A stretch of DNA of 64,000 bases from NCBI GenBank assembly GCA_016210565.1, contig JACQUA010000367.1, positions 27,507 through 91,506 of the forward strand, in the 5' to 3' direction. Shown here in pieces: positions 44,623-54,240 of this stretch. The first letter of the stretch is position 1, and the number at the start of each line of letters is the position of its first letter. The position numbers and the translations under genes are program-made. A model generated the notes under the pieces. That model saw nothing but the letters and a program-made list of their open reading frames with translations. It was not told where the DNA came from and did no database searches. The DNA comes from Chloroflexota bacterium (GTDB lineage Bacteria > Chloroflexota > Dehalococcoidia > JACQUA01).

Positions 44623-44931
44623 TTACAGCTTTATCTCGATTTCAATACCCGAAGGCAGATTCAGCTTCGTTAGGGCATCGATGGTCTTGGAATTCGGCTC
44701 CAGGATATCGATCAGCCTCTTGTGGGTCCGTATCTCGAACTGTTCCCTGGAGTCCTTATCGATATTGGTTGACCGGTTAACGCAAATCTTCTGGATGCGC
44801 GTCGGCAAAGGTACCGGGCCAGCCACCGCCGCCCCGGTCCTCTCAGCCGCTTCAACGATTTGCTCCGCCGATTGTTCCAGCAGCTTGTGGTCGTAGGCCT
44901 TTAGTCTGATGCGTATTTTCTGTTTAACCAT
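44623..44931 (-). CDS. rpsJ: 30S ribosomal protein S10
   Basis: 102 residues, standard. [40 protein letters not shown] and [17 protein letters not shown]. It follows fusA directly; tuf, which often sits between, is absent. Confidence 0.98.
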   Translation of the reverse strand: MVKQKIRIRLKAYDHKLLEQSAEQIVEAAERTGAAVAGPVPLPTRIQKICVNRSTNIDKDSREQFEIRTHKRLIDILEPNSKTIDALTKLNLPSGIEIEIKL

Positions 44932-44961
44932 CGATGAAACCCTCTATGATAGCCCTCTCCA

Positions 44962-45025
44962 AAATGACGAAGTCCGAATGACGGATGACCAAACGAGAAA
45001 CTCGAAGTCAAAATGACGAATGACC
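44962..45025. repeat. TGACGAA word array in the fusA-rpsJ gap
   Basis: AATGACGAAGTCCGAATGAC, then CAAAATGACGAATGACCGAT. It occupies the place where tuf is expected; no coding remnant is visible in the 103-base gap. Confidence 0.75.
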
Positions 45026-45034
45026 GATGCGGGT

Positions 45035-47179
45035 CTAAGCCCTGGCTTTGACTATCTCTCCGACCAGACCGGCCGGGACTTCCTCATACCTGTAGAACTC
45101 CATGGAGTAGGTCGCCCTTCCCTGCGTCAGCGACCGCAGTCTCGTGGCATAGCCGAATGTCTCCGCCAGGGGGATGTAGCAGCTCACCGTACAGGCGTCG
45201 GTGCGCGTCTCGATTTTCTCAATGCGCCCCCTCTTAGAGTTCAGATCGCCGATGATGTCTCCCATGTACTCCACGGGGGCCACCACGTCCAGCTTCATCA
45301 CCGGCTCCAGAAGCACCGGTTTGGCCCGGGCCACGCCGGAGCGGACCGCCATGGAGGCGGCCATCTTGAAAGCCAGTTCCGAGGAATCGACCTCGTGATA
45401 GCTGCCGTCAACCAGGGTCGCCTTGAGGTCCACCAGCGGGTAACCAACCACGCCGCCGGTTTCCAGGGCTTCCTTGACCCCGCTTTCCACGGCCGGGAAG
45501 AAATTCTGGGGGATATCCGCCCCCCTGATCTTCTCTTCAAAAACAAAGCCCTTGCCGCGTTCGTTCGGTTCGAGCTCCAGCCATACGTGGCCGTATTGCC
45601 CGTGGCCTCCGGACTGGCGGATGAACCTGCCCTCCACCCTTACCGGTTGGGTTATCGTTTCCTTGTAAGCCACCTGGGGCTTACCTATCTTCCCGGAAAC
45701 CCGGAATTCCCGGACCATTCTTTCCACCAGCACCTCGAGGTGCAGCTCGCCCATGCCGGAGATGATGGTCTGGCCCGTCTCCTTGTTGAAGGTGACCTTA
45801 AAGGTGGGGTCTTCGTCGGCCAGTTTGGTCATCGCCTCACCCATCTTGTCCTGGTCCGCCTTGGTCTTGGGCTCGATGGCCAGGGAGATAACCGGGACGG
45901 GGAACCGGATGGACTCAAGGACAACGGGGTTGGCCGGGTCGGCGAGGGTATCGCCGGTGAAAGTGCTCTTCAGGCCCAGGGTGGCCGCGATGGTGCCCGT
46001 TTCGACTTCGGTAATGTCTTCCCGCTGGTTGGCGTGCATCAGGATCAGGCGGCCGATGCGTTCCTTCTTGTCCCTGGTCGAATTCACCACGGCGTCCCCC
46101 ACCTTGACCTTCCCGGAATAGACGCGGAAGTAAACCAGCCGGCCCATAAACGGGTCGGTGACTACCTTGAAAGCCAGGGCAGAAAATGGCGCGTCATCCT
46201 CCGGCGGACGGCTGATCTTGAGGCCGGATTTCGGGCTGACGCCGTCCACGGCCGGCTTATCCAGCGGCGACGGCAGGTAAGCGACGACGGCATCGAGCAG
46301 CGGCTGGACGCCCTTGTTCTTCAGGGCGCTGCCGCACAGCACCGGCACCACCTTGCCCGCCAGGGTGGCGCGCCGTATCGCCCTTTTGATTTCGTCGAGC
46401 TCTATGGCCTTATCGCCCAGGTACGCCAGCATGAACTGGTCATCGTTTTCCGCCAGGCGCTCCACGAGCATTTCGCGGTATTTCTTGAACATTTCCCGGC
46501 AATCGTCAGGGATGGGGCTTTCCTGAGGCTTGACGGTCGGGTCCTCGTCAAAAAGCCATGCCTTCTCTTCAACCAGGTCGATTACCCCCCGGAAAGAGGA
46601 CTCGCTGCCGACGGGAATCTGCAGCGCCAGCACTACGGCCCCCAGCCGCCCTTCAATAGTGGAAATCGTATGCTTGAAATCGGCGCCGCTGCGGTCCATC
46701 TTGTTGATAAAGCAAATTCGCGGCACGCTATACTTGTTGGCCTGCCGCCAGACCGTCTCGGACTGCGGCTCCACCCCCGAAACGGCGTCGAAGACCACCA
46801 CCCCGCCGTCCAGCACCCGCAGGCTCCTTTCCACCTCGGCGGTGAAGTCCACGTGGCCCGGGGTGTCAATGAGGTTGATGCGGTGGTCCTGCCAGTAACA
46901 CACGGTGGCTGCCGAGGTGATGGTGATGCCCCTTTCCCGCTCCTGGTCCATCCAGTCCATGACCGTGGTCCCCTCGTCCACCTGGCCTATCTTGTAGGTG
47001 CGCCCCGTGTAGTACAGTATCCGCTCGGTGACGGTGGTCTTGCCCGCATCGATGTGGGCAATGATTCCTATGTTGCGAACCTTCAAGAGGGGAATACTGC
47101 GAACCATGTTTTTATCTCGGGAAGGACGGGTTGATTCGGACTTCCCTTTCGTTAGATTGTCGGTTGTGTTAATTACCAT
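45035..47179 (-). CDS. fusA: Translation elongation factor G
   Basis: 714 residues from ATG 47179, which overlaps rpsG by seven bases; an internal ATG at 47107 ([14 protein letters not shown]) would give the more usual N-terminus of 690 residues. The P-loop AHIDAGKTT is at 41-49, followed by [20 protein letters not shown] (switch I), [20 protein letters not shown] and the later domains ending [18 protein letters not shown]. It drives translocation. Confidence 0.97.
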   Translation of the reverse strand: MVINTTDNLTKGKSESTRPSRDKNMVRSIPLLKVRNIGIIAHIDAGKTTVTERILYYTGRTYKIGQVDEGTTVMDWMDQERERGITITSAATVCYWQDHRINLIDTPGHVDFTAEVERSLRVLDGGVVVFDAVSGVEPQSETVWRQANKYSVPRICFINKMDRSGADFKHTISTIEGRLGAVVLALQIPVGSESSFRGVIDLVEEKAWLFDEDPTVKPQESPIPDDCREMFKKYREMLVERLAENDDQFMLAYLGDKAIELDEIKRAIRRATLAGKVVPVLCGSALKNKGVQPLLDAVVAYLPSPLDKPAVDGVSPKSGLKISRPPEDDAPFSALAFKVVTDPFMGRLVYFRVYSGKVKVGDAVVNSTRDKKERIGRLILMHANQREDITEVETGTIAATLGLKSTFTGDTLADPANPVVLESIRFPVPVISLAIEPKTKADQDKMGEAMTKLADEDPTFKVTFNKETGQTIISGMGELHLEVLVERMVREFRVSGKIGKPQVAYKETITQPVRVEGRFIRQSGGHGQYGHVWLELEPNERGKGFVFEEKIRGADIPQNFFPAVESGVKEALETGGVVGYPLVDLKATLVDGSYHEVDSSELAFKMAASMAVRSGVARAKPVLLEPVMKLDVVAPVEYMGDIIGDLNSKRGRIEKIETRTDACTVSCYIPLAETFGYATRLRSLTQGRATYSMEFYRYEEVPAGLVGEIVKARA

Positions 47180-47643
47180 CGGTAGTGTACAAAAGCCCTG
47201 TTGGCCTCAGCCATCTTATGTGTATCTATTTTTTTCTTGATCGTGGTGCCCTCGTTGTTGGCGGCTTCCATCAGCTCGCTGGCCAGCCTTTCCGCCATGC
47301 TCCTCCCCGACCTGCCGCGCGACGCGGCCAGAATCCAGCGTATCGCCAGGGACATCCCCCGGTCCGGCTTCACTTCCACGGGCACCTGGTAGGTGGCGCC
47401 GCCGACCCTCCTCGGCTTGACCTCGAGAAGCGGGGTGGCATTCTTCAGGGCCTGCTCGAAGACCTCATGGGGGGGCTTCTTCGTTTTTTCCTCAATCAGA
47501 CCGAAGGCATCGTAGACCACCCGGCGGGCCACGCTTTTCTTGCCCCGCTCCATTATCTTGTTAACGAATACGGAAATCGTGCGGTTGCCGTATTTCGGGT
47601 CGGGCTTAATCTCTCTCTTGTTGACTCTCGCGCGCCTTGCCAT
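47173..47643 (-). CDS. rpsG: 30S ribosomal protein S7
   Basis: 156 residues. [60 protein letters not shown] and the end [15 protein letters not shown] are standard. Confidence 0.98.
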   Translation of the reverse strand: MARRARVNKREIKPDPKYGNRTISVFVNKIMERGKKSVARRVVYDAFGLIEEKTKKPPHEVFEQALKNATPLLEVKPRRVGGATYQVPVEVKPDRGMSLAIRWILAASRGRSGRSMAERLASELMEAANNEGTTIKKKIDTHKMAEANRAFVHYRW

Positions 47644-47667
47644 CCTGGCTCCTTAGATATCTGTTTA

Positions 47668-48102
47668 CTACGCGGCCCCTTCCGCCGGGGTCTTGGCGGT
47701 CTTAGCGCCGTACTTACTGCGTCCCTGTTGCCGGTTGACCACCCCACCCGCGTCCAGCGCTCCCCTGACGATATGGTAGCGCACACCGGGCAGGTCCTTG
47801 ACCCTGCCGCCCCTTACCAGCACCACGGAGTGCTCCTGCAAGTTGTGCCCCTCCCCCGGGATGTACGCCGTGACCTCCATTCCGTTGGTCAGCCTCACCC
47901 TGGCGATCTTGCGCAGGGCCGAGTTCGGCTTCTTGGGCGTCATGGTCTTGACCTGGATGCAGACGCCGCGCTTCTGGGGCGAGCCGAGGCCCTCATAGGT
48001 GCGGTTCTTGAGGGCGTTATAGACGAACCTCATGGCCGGGGACTTGGTCTTCTTCTCTATTTTCTTTCTTCCCTTGCGGACGAGCTGGTTAATTGTCGGC
48101 AA
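47668..48102 (-). CDS. rpsL: 30S ribosomal protein S12
   Basis: 144 residues from TTG 48102, with AGGAGA upstream. [60 protein letters not shown] and [18 protein letters not shown] are canonical. Lys in TPKKPNS and the second conserved site GRVKDLPG match the streptomycin-sensitive type. The tail AKTPAEGAA is an addition. First gene of the superoperon. Confidence 0.98.
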   Translation of the reverse strand: MPTINQLVRKGRKKIEKKTKSPAMRFVYNALKNRTYEGLGSPQKRGVCIQVKTMTPKKPNSALRKIARVRLTNGMEVTAYIPGEGHNLQEHSVVLVRGGRVKDLPGVRYHIVRGALDAGGVVNRQQGRSKYGAKTAKTPAEGAA

Positions 48103-48134
48103 CTTCTATCTCCTGCGCCTGTCCTTACACTAAA

Positions 48135-48157
48135 ATGAGCCCTTTTTCAGGGCTCAT
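48135..48157 (-). terminator. Leader hairpin upstream of rpsL (possible attenuator)
   Basis: An 8-base perfect stem (ATGAGCCC / GGGCTCAT) with a 7-base loop, followed on the minus strand by TTTTAG, lies 33 bases before the rpsL start. It could act as a leaky terminator or regulatory leader. Confidence 0.45.
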
Positions 48158-48276
48158 CTTTAGTTTTGCGCTATGTTTGACGGGTATAACAGGTATGTCA
48201 GGACATATTCTGTTAAGGATATTTCTTACAAATTTAAGGCGAAGATGACCCAGGCTGGATTATCTTGCAGACGTAA

Positions 48277-48305
48277 AGTTTACCACCGATGGAGACGCCT
48301 GTCAA
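48277..48305 (-). promoter_or_regulatory. Predicted proximal promoter of the ribosomal superoperon
   Basis: TTGACA (48300-48305), 17 bases, TAAACT (48277-48282) on the minus strand, giving a leader of about 170 bases. Confidence 0.6.
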
Positions 48306-48378
48306 CGCCCAATAGCCTCCGGCCGCTGGCCCGAGGCTAGCCGCCACCCCCGTGGTCCACTCCTAACGCCAAAGAGAC

Positions 48379-48406
48379 ATTATACCACGTTTTTGTCTTT
48401 GTGCAA
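48379..48406 (-). promoter_or_regulatory. Predicted distal promoter of the ribosomal superoperon
   Basis: TTGCAC (48401-48406), 16 bases, TATAAT (48379-48384) on the minus strand. Together with the proximal promoter it would give two starts about 100 bases apart. I see no gene between 48103 and 48542. Confidence 0.6.
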
Positions 48407-48542
48407 TGGCGAACACAGCGCCAGAAAGAGAATGAAGCGGTAGCTCATGGTACGGTGATTAGAATCCGCCGCATGTGAACGGCGATCCAACGCGGGTCGA
48501 TGGTTGGCAAGAAGTTGTTTCGCCAGGGCCGCCAGACGCGCT

Positions 48543-48800
48543 TCAATTCATACGTCCAAGAAACGGCGCAGCGAACATCAACGTACCCATCGGGATGCCG
48601 ATGACGCCACCGATGCGAAGCTCCCGAACGTAACCTGGACTCAGTATCCACTCGTAGAGGTACTCAAACCTGAGAAGCAGCGGATGACCCTCGTAATACT
48701 TAACGATAAAACTCTGAACCCTTCTCGGCCACCATATAAGAACGATTCCAATCGACAGTAGTACTACGCCGGCGATTGCGGCAATGACAGTTTCTTTCAT
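48543..48800 (-). CDS. Small two-helix membrane protein, unknown function
   Basis: 85 residues from ATG 48800, with GGGAGAA seven bases upstream. Helix 1 is about residues 4-24 (VIAAIAGVVLLSIGIVLIWW) and helix 2 about 62-81 (IGGVIGIPMGTLMFAAPFLG), with a charged loop containing RRVQSFIVKYYEGHPLLLRF. I do not recognise a family. It lies 67 bases after another small membrane protein that overlaps an Rhs fragment, so it may belong to that unit. Confidence 0.65.
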   Translation of the reverse strand: MKETVIAAIAGVVLLSIGIVLIWWPRRVQSFIVKYYEGHPLLLRFEYLYEWILSPGYVRELRIGGVIGIPMGTLMFAAPFLGRMN

Positions 48801-48867
48801 CGAATTCTCCCGAACCTGACAGGCGGGACCATATCGTCGGCCGGGGTCCGCAGGCCTGCCCAACTAA

Positions 48868-49107
48868 TCAGGAAGAAACGACAGCCAGCAGGTAAAACCC
48901 TACACCAGACACGAGGAGAAATATCGCGAGAGCTTTGTAGAACACCACGAATCTCCGCAAATTTCTTGGAGTCAGGATGCGAAAGAAATAGAAGTTCCTA
49001 GTAGCCCGAAAGGCAATAGTTCCTAAGTCCCTACAAAAGACACCGTATAGCAGGAGCAACGCCCAAGCGATCCACAGCAGAAACAACGCGTGCCCACGAA
49101 TGTTCAT
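48868..49107 (-). CDS. Small two-helix membrane protein coupled to the Rhs fragment
   Basis: 79 residues from ATG 49107. The ATG overlaps the stop of the Rhs-type frame as ATGA, so translation would be coupled. Helix 1 is LFLLWIAWALLLLYGVF (about 8-25) and helix 2 LAIFLLVSGVGFYLLAVV (about 60-77); the loop is basic (RATRNFYFFRILTPRNLRR). No family recognised. By analogy with Rhs-CT cassettes, the gene directly after the toxin end is the place of an immunity gene. That role is a hypothesis. Confidence 0.65.
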   Translation of the reverse strand: MNIRGHALFLLWIAWALLLLYGVFCRDLGTIAFRATRNFYFFRILTPRNLRRFVVFYKALAIFLLVSGVGFYLLAVVSS

Positions 49108-50529
49108 TTTAGCCACTCCCAATTCGGTGCCTCCACCCATCCTTTGTCGTATGCGTACTGATAGCCTGCCGCCGCTGTTCCCACCCATGGTACAAGTCCA
49201 ATGACGAAGGTCGCAACAGATATCTTCAGGTCCTGGGCGGTCACTTCTCCCTGATAGTGATTGATGGCGGTGTCCACAAGGCCCGCTCCACTGGCGGTTG
49301 CCGAGATCAGGTAACCCGCGATCGCCGCGTGGGGAACGAACACGGCGAATGACATAAGGTCGCCGACTATGGCCACAACATCAACTATCTCGGTGAAAGT
49401 GCCTATCTCCTTACTCGCCCCTGCAGAGCCCGGCTGCGGCACATTCTCCCTAACCACTTTGTCGTTGGTCCGGGTCAGCGGATTGAGCGACTCCGGGGTT
49501 TTGGACGAAGCCGGCGAGTTTGTCTGCGCCGGTTGCGGCTGCTTGGGATCGCTGGCGGTGGGTGGGGTACCGTCATCCCCATCCGGTTCGTCCGGAGCGG
49601 GAGGGGGCGGTGGTTTGAGGTTTTCGTCATCGTCTTCCTCCGTGACCTCCTTGCGACCGGTGGGATCGACATACCTCAGAGGATTGTTGAGAACATAGGA
49701 GTACCGGTTCAGACTTTGCGGCCTGGAGGGGGCCTTTTTAAGGCCGGCAATGATGCCCGTGGTGAGGTCAACCATCAGGGCGGTAACCACGGAGTTCCCC
49801 GCCGGGCTGCCGGGCACGATGCTGTCAGCGCTGATGAACCTCCCCAGCCCCGGGTCGTAGTAGCGCGCCCCGTAGTAGTAGAGGCCGATATCGTCGAGGC
49901 GCTGGCCGGTGAACTTCTGGGCGGGGAGAGTTCCCGATGAAGAGCGGGTTTCGCCGTAGGGTTTGTACTTGATAGATCCCACTACCGTCGCGGACGTATC
50001 GGTGGTCAGCGATGTCCCCGTCAGGTGGTCCTGGTGGACGTAACGGAGGGTCCAGCTTTCTCTGTAGGCCACCAGTTCGTCGCCCAGGTAGTAGTAGAAG
50101 GTGGGCACGCCGGTGGAGAGGTTCTTCTGGTAGTATTTGCTGGCATAGAAGATGGTGACGCCGTTCTCGATCTTCTTCACCCGGAAGCCGTCGCCGTCAT
50201 AGACGTAGCTGACGCCGCCGGTGACCGCGGTCAGGCGGTTCTGAATGTCCCAGGTCAGGGTAGTCGGAACCGAAGGTGCGCGCATCCTGGACGAGCCGGC
50301 CCCGGCTGTCGTATTTGTAGGCCATGGAACCCGCCGCGCCGGAAGGGTCATTCATCCCCGTCCGCCGGCCCTTGCCGTAGTTCCCGCCGGAGGTATCTTC
50401 GTACGTGAAGGTGGTCAGGCTGTTGCTGGTGGACTTCTTCTCTTTCACGCGGTTGAGCTCGTCGTAGACGAACTCTATGACTATGCCCCGGGCGTCTGTG
50501 ACGACAAAGTGTGGTGAACAATTGAACCT
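49104..50529 (-). pseudogene. 5'-truncated, frameshifted Rhs/YD-repeat protein with a hydrophobic C-terminal domain
   Basis: The larger part (49104-50351, 415 codons without a convincing start) has YD-repeat sequence (TWDIQNRLTAVTGGVSYVYD), the Rhs-associated core (LYYYGARYYDPGLGRFISAD; NRYSYVLNNPLRYVDPTG ending at residue 232), a Pro/Asp-rich linker and a C-terminal region of about 100 residues with long hydrophobic stretches. Upstream YD repeats (FVYDELNRVKEKKSTSN, YKYDSRGRLVQDARTFG) are in another frame, joined by a one-base shift near 50262-50285. Homology stops at about 50525, next to repeats. Most of the original gene is therefore missing. The C-terminal cassette itself is uninterrupted. 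Confidence 0.8.
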
Positions 50530-50599
50530 GATCGTTAGAGACCACGGGAATTACCGATAGGCAGAGTCGCTCCGGCAAATTACAGGCCTGGCCAGAATT

Positions 50600-50690
50600 C
50601 CGCCCTTTCACAGGCAGGGACGCCTGTGGTACCCTTTGCCCGGACGCCTGTCGTACTCCTTGCAGGGACGCCTCTGCCACCCCACCCCCA
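50600..50690. repeat. CACAGGCAGGGACGCCTGTG repeat cluster
   Basis: Contains CACAGGCAGGGACGCCTGTG followed by GGTACC and two further GGACGCCTGTCG/GGGACGCCTCTG pieces. It marks the truncated edge of the Rhs fragment. Confidence 0.7.
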
Positions 50691-50692
50691 GG

Positions 50693-52756
50693 CTAGCGGG
50701 GCGGGACGAAGCGGAAGTTGGCGGTCAGGTAAATATGGCGGTTCATCTCGACCATAATGGAAGGGTTGTTGCTATCCACATCGCCGCTCCAGGATACGAA
50801 CACGTTGTATCCCATGGGGACCGCCGTGAGCAGCACGAGCGCTCCGTTCGGGTAGTCCCGGCGCGGCTGCGGCTCGATGTAACCGGCGCCCGGCGGGTTG
50901 ATGTTGACGCTGAGGGCAAAGCGCTTTTCGGCGAAGTTAGCTATGACCCTGGTTTCGCCCATGACGACGAGGTTCATGGGGTTCTCGGCCCCCGAAATGG
51001 AACCGCCCCACCCGCTGAAGACATAGTCCGGGTGCGGGACCGCCGCCAGCGTCACCACGTCCCCCCGGTGGTAGCTCCCTTCCACGGGCGTCACTTTGCC
51101 TCCGCCCGCCGGCTGCGCCACGGTGGTCAACGGGTACCACGCCCTGGTGAAGATCGCCACCACCTTCTTGTCCCGGTCCAGCGTCATCAGCAGGGGGTTT
51201 TCTGTGCCCGCAACATCCCCCCTCCAGAAAGCGAAACTCGCTCCGGGCACCGGCGCCGCCGCCAGGCTGACGCTGGTGTTCGCCTCCCCGCTTCCCGTGG
51301 ACGGGGTCACCACGCCCCATCCCACGGGATCGACAGCAACAGTGAAGCTGTACCTGCGCCTGGCGAAGACGGCGGTCACGCTCCTGGGGGCATTTACCGC
51401 CAGGGTTACCGGGTTGGCGGCGCCCGTAACATCGCCGCTCCACCCTCTGAAAACGAAGTCCGGGGCCGGCTTCGCCGTCAGCTTCACGCTGGTCCCGTAG
51501 TCATATGAGCTTAGATAGGGACTGATATCTACCACGCCGCCCTCCGGGGGACTCGAACCGGTAGCAAGTTCAAAGCTGAGGGGGGCAAAGACCGCCACCA
51601 CTGTCCTGTCCGCCTCCATGATCACGTTTATTTGCCCGCCAACCCCCGAGGCGTCACCGTCCCAGCGCTCGAATCTCCTCCCCGGGCGGGCCTGAGCCCG
51701 TAGCGATACAGAGGTACCCTGGAGGTACCTGCCATTGGCGCTCGCCGGCTGTATCAACACTTCGCCGTAGGCAGGCGGTTCGTTCACCACGGTCAACGCA
51801 TAGAAGCGCGGTCCCGGGGCGGGCGTCGGCAAGGCGCGCTCAAGCGCCACCAGACCAAAGGTGGACATCCCTTTGAGGCTCACCGCGGTAAACGCCGCCT
51901 CCGCTTCCCCCGTGTATCCCGCGAACTCCGCCCGCAGAATCTCCGCGCTCCCATCGTCCCTCAGCGTGGCGATGGCGATATTCGGAATTCCCATCCCATC
52001 CGCCCACGCCCTGCCTACCGACATGGTTACCACCACCGTCCCGATGTCCTTCCCGTCCGCCAGTTTCGTCTTCGTCACCTCAAACACCACTGCTGTCTGC
52101 CTCACCCTGTTTTGCAGCCGCCCGGCAGCGAGGGAAAAGGCATTGGTCACGGCGCTGCCCGGAGACGCCGCCAGCGCTATCCTCAACGCGGCCCCCTCGG
52201 GCACGGACTTCAACTCGGCTTTCAGGCGGAAGGATGCCTGCCCGATTTTCGAGTCCCACGGGGACAGGTCGGCCCTCAGCGGCTCGGTCTCGAGTTCCAG
52301 TTTCTCAACTGCCCCCTCCGCTGTCTTCCCGGTCCCCGCCAGGGGCCGCAGCCGCGCCAGCAGGTTCATCGCCGGACTGCCCGAGGGGTCTTTCAACGGC
52401 GCCAGCAGGTTGTTATCAGCCAGCGCCAGCCCGCTTACGGGGTCTCTGAAATTACTCACCGTCGCCCCCTTTTTGAGGGGCATGGGTATCGCCAGGTTGA
52501 GCCGGCCGTCTCCGCCAGCCACTACCGTGATTCTCGCCCCGGGATCCGATAGTACGAAATTCCCCACTCCGTCGGTGCCTCCCGCCCCGGGGTTCAGCCC
52601 GGGCAACGCCACGGCTGCTTCCACTACCGGCAACACCAGCGGCGCGGGCGAAGGGGGCGGGGTGGGTGTCAGCCAGGGGTTCTGGGCGCACCCGGCCAGC
52701 ATCAACATTGCCGCGCCGGCAGCCACCAGGGCGAACGACCCGAGCCTGAACATCAT
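50693..52756 (-). CDS. Large surface lipoprotein with five InlB-B/bacterial-repeat domains
   Basis: 687 residues from ATG 52756 (or 52753); a longer reading upstream would spoil the signal peptide. Lipobox LAGC, Cys23. After a Pro-rich stretch comes an unassigned domain (about 35-330), then five repeats of about 75 residues, each ending in the pattern FxxWxGD...VxAxF (FERWDGDASG, FRGWSGDVTG, FAFWRGDVAG, FSGWGGSISG, FVSWSGDVDS). Such repeats are common in cell-surface proteins of Gram-positive and Chloroflexota cells. It lies just upstream of the Rhs fragment in the same orientation. Function unknown; surface anchoring or binding is likely. Confidence 0.85.
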   Translation of the reverse strand: MMFRLGSFALVAAGAAMLMLAGCAQNPWLTPTPPPSPAPLVLPVVEAAVALPGLNPGAGGTDGVGNFVLSDPGARITVVAGGDGRLNLAIPMPLKKGATVSNFRDPVSGLALADNNLLAPLKDPSGSPAMNLLARLRPLAGTGKTAEGAVEKLELETEPLRADLSPWDSKIGQASFRLKAELKSVPEGAALRIALAASPGSAVTNAFSLAAGRLQNRVRQTAVVFEVTKTKLADGKDIGTVVVTMSVGRAWADGMGIPNIAIATLRDDGSAEILRAEFAGYTGEAEAAFTAVSLKGMSTFGLVALERALPTPAPGPRFYALTVVNEPPAYGEVLIQPASANGRYLQGTSVSLRAQARPGRRFERWDGDASGVGGQINVIMEADRTVVAVFAPLSFELATGSSPPEGGVVDISPYLSSYDYGTSVKLTAKPAPDFVFRGWSGDVTGAANPVTLAVNAPRSVTAVFARRRYSFTVAVDPVGWGVVTPSTGSGEANTSVSLAAAPVPGASFAFWRGDVAGTENPLLMTLDRDKKVVAIFTRAWYPLTTVAQPAGGGKVTPVEGSYHRGDVVTLAAVPHPDYVFSGWGGSISGAENPMNLVVMGETRVIANFAEKRFALSVNINPPGAGYIEPQPRRDYPNGALVLLTAVPMGYNVFVSWSGDVDSNNPSIMVEMNRHIYLTANFRFVPPR

Positions 52757-52792
52757 TCCGTTAAGAATCGAATCTTGCGCAAAATGGAGGGA

Positions 52793-52935
52793 AAGATGGA
52801 ACCACGAATAAACACTAATGCACACGAAATAATTTGCAGAGAGCGGAGACCGGAAAGCGACACCAATTCGGTAAACCCATACTGCAACAGGAAAGACTAT
52901 TCGTGTCTATTCGTCTCTATTCGTGGTTCAGATTA
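52793..52935. repeat. Hairpin repeat with CCACGAAT arms
   Basis: Second copy of the element at 16862: left arm ACCACGAATAAACACTAATG, core with CTGCAACAGG, right arm TTCGTCTCTATTCGTGG. The rest of the gap to 53243 holds the folD promoter. Confidence 0.8.
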
Positions 52936-53053
52936 CTAATGCTCATTCGTTCCGGCTAGTCCGGGTTGGCGCCTTTGCATTAGCAAACATAGATGATAGC
53001 ACACCCTGCGACCTCCCACCACTGCCGGCGGCGCTCTGGCGCTCTCATGGCGA

Positions 53054-53082
53054 TTGTTTGCGGCGCGGCAAAATGCTATAAT
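53054..53082 (+). promoter_or_regulatory. Predicted promoter of folD-fhs
   Basis: TTGTTT (53054-53059), 17 bases, TATAAT (53077-53082). The leader to folD is about 155 bases. Confidence 0.6.
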
Positions 53083-53243
53083 ATCGCCTCAGTCGGCGCT
53101 ACCATCCGGACCTTTCTGCCTGGCAACAACAAGGATTCCCTCGCCCGTGTCAAATCTATTGGCGACCAGAATCAACCTTCCCGTCGCGTTTCAAAACGGT
53201 TATCTCTGATTTCCCCTGTTTCCAGTACTAAGGAGGTGTCTTT

Positions 53244-54119
53244 ATGCCTGCCAAAATCATTGACGGCAACCAGGTGGCGGCGGATATCCGGGCTGAACTC
53301 AAGGAGAAGGTCACTAAACTCAAGGCCGAAAAAAAGGTCAGTCCGGGGCTGGCGGTGGTCCTCGTCGGCGAAGACCCGGCATCCGTATCGTACGTCACGG
53401 GCAAGGCCAAAGCGGCGGCGGAGATCGGCATCTTCGAGGAGACCATGCGGCTGCCGGCTTCCACGACCGAGGCCGAGCTGCTCAGTCTCATCGGCAGATT
53501 GAACAAGGACCCGAAGTTTCACGGCATCCTGGTCCAGTTGCCCCTTCCCAGGCAGATCGACGAAAAGAAGGTCCTGCTGGCCATCGTCCCGGAGAAAGAC
53601 GTGGACTGCTTCCATCCCTACAACGTCGGGAAGATGCTCATCGGTGAACCAGACTACCTCCCCTGCACCCCGGCCGGCGTGCAACAATTGCTCGCCAGAA
53701 GCGGCAATGACCCTTCCGGCAAACACGTGGTCATCTGCGGGCGCAGCAATATCGTCGGCAAACCGCTGATGGCCATGCTGGTGCAAAAAGCCAGGGGCGC
53801 CAACGCCACCGTGACGGTGGTGCACACGGGCACCAGGGAAATGACCCACTACACCAGGCAGGCGGACATCCTGATAGCCGCCGCGGGCGTCCCCCAGATG
53901 ATCAAGGCCGATATGATCAGGGAGGGCGCCGTGGTGATTGACGTCGGGGTCAACCGCATCAACGACCCCACCAGGAAGTCCGGTTTCCGCCTGGTGGGCG
54001 ACGTGGACTTCGACGCTGTGAAGGAAAAGGCTTCCGCCATCACTCCGGTCCCCGGGGGCGTCGGCCCGATGACCATCACCATGCTCATGATGAACACCGT
54101 GACCGCCGCGTCCAAGTGA
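53244..54119 (+). CDS. folD: Bifunctional methylene-THF dehydrogenase / methenyl-THF cyclohydrolase
   Basis: 291 residues from ATG 53244, with AAGGAGG upstream. Tyr50 and Lys54 ([10 protein letters not shown]) are the catalytic pair by comparison with E. coli Fol[26 protein letters not shown] [14 protein letters not shown] and [15 protein letters not shown] are diagnostic. It interconverts methylene-, methenyl- and formyl-tetrahydrofolate. With the adjacent fhs gene it covers the middle of the methyl branch of the Wood-Ljungdahl pathway, or simply supplies one-carbon units. Confidence 0.98.
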   Translation: MPAKIIDGNQVAADIRAELKEKVTKLKAEKKVSPGLAVVLVGEDPASVSYVTGKAKAAAEIGIFEETMRLPASTTEAELLSLIGRLNKDPKFHGILVQLPLPRQIDEKKVLLAIVPEKDVDCFHPYNVGKMLIGEPDYLPCTPAGVQQLLARSGNDPSGKHVVICGRSNIVGKPLMAMLVQKARGANATVTVVHTGTREMTHYTRQADILIAAAGVPQMIKADMIREGAVVIDVGVNRINDPTRKSGFRLVGDVDFDAVKEKASAITPVPGGVGPMTITMLMMNTVTAASK

Positions 54120-54240
54120 GTCGCGAGTCCGTAGCCGCCCCGATGCATCGGGGCGCAACTGCGCACCCCTAATGGGCGCACCCGTAAAGGGTGCGGCTAC
54201 AGCCTAGAATATTGAATTTTGAATCCAAAGGAGGAATACA
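54120..54240. repeat. Repeat pair between folD and fhs
   Basis: GCCCCGATGCATCGGGGC hairpin (about 54137-54154) and a CGTAAAGGGTGCGGCTACAG repeat (54183-54202) that returns at 56249-56268. Confidence 0.7.

Noticed and set aside
45020..47134. 704-codon open frame on the plus strand opposite fusA
   Set aside because: It is the antisense shadow of elongation factor G in a G+C-rich gene; the minus strand carries all EF-G motifs.
48130..48360. A tRNA or other structured RNA gene in the rpsL leader
   Set aside because: Only one short hairpin and two promoters can be supported; no cloverleaf or known riboswitch core was seen.
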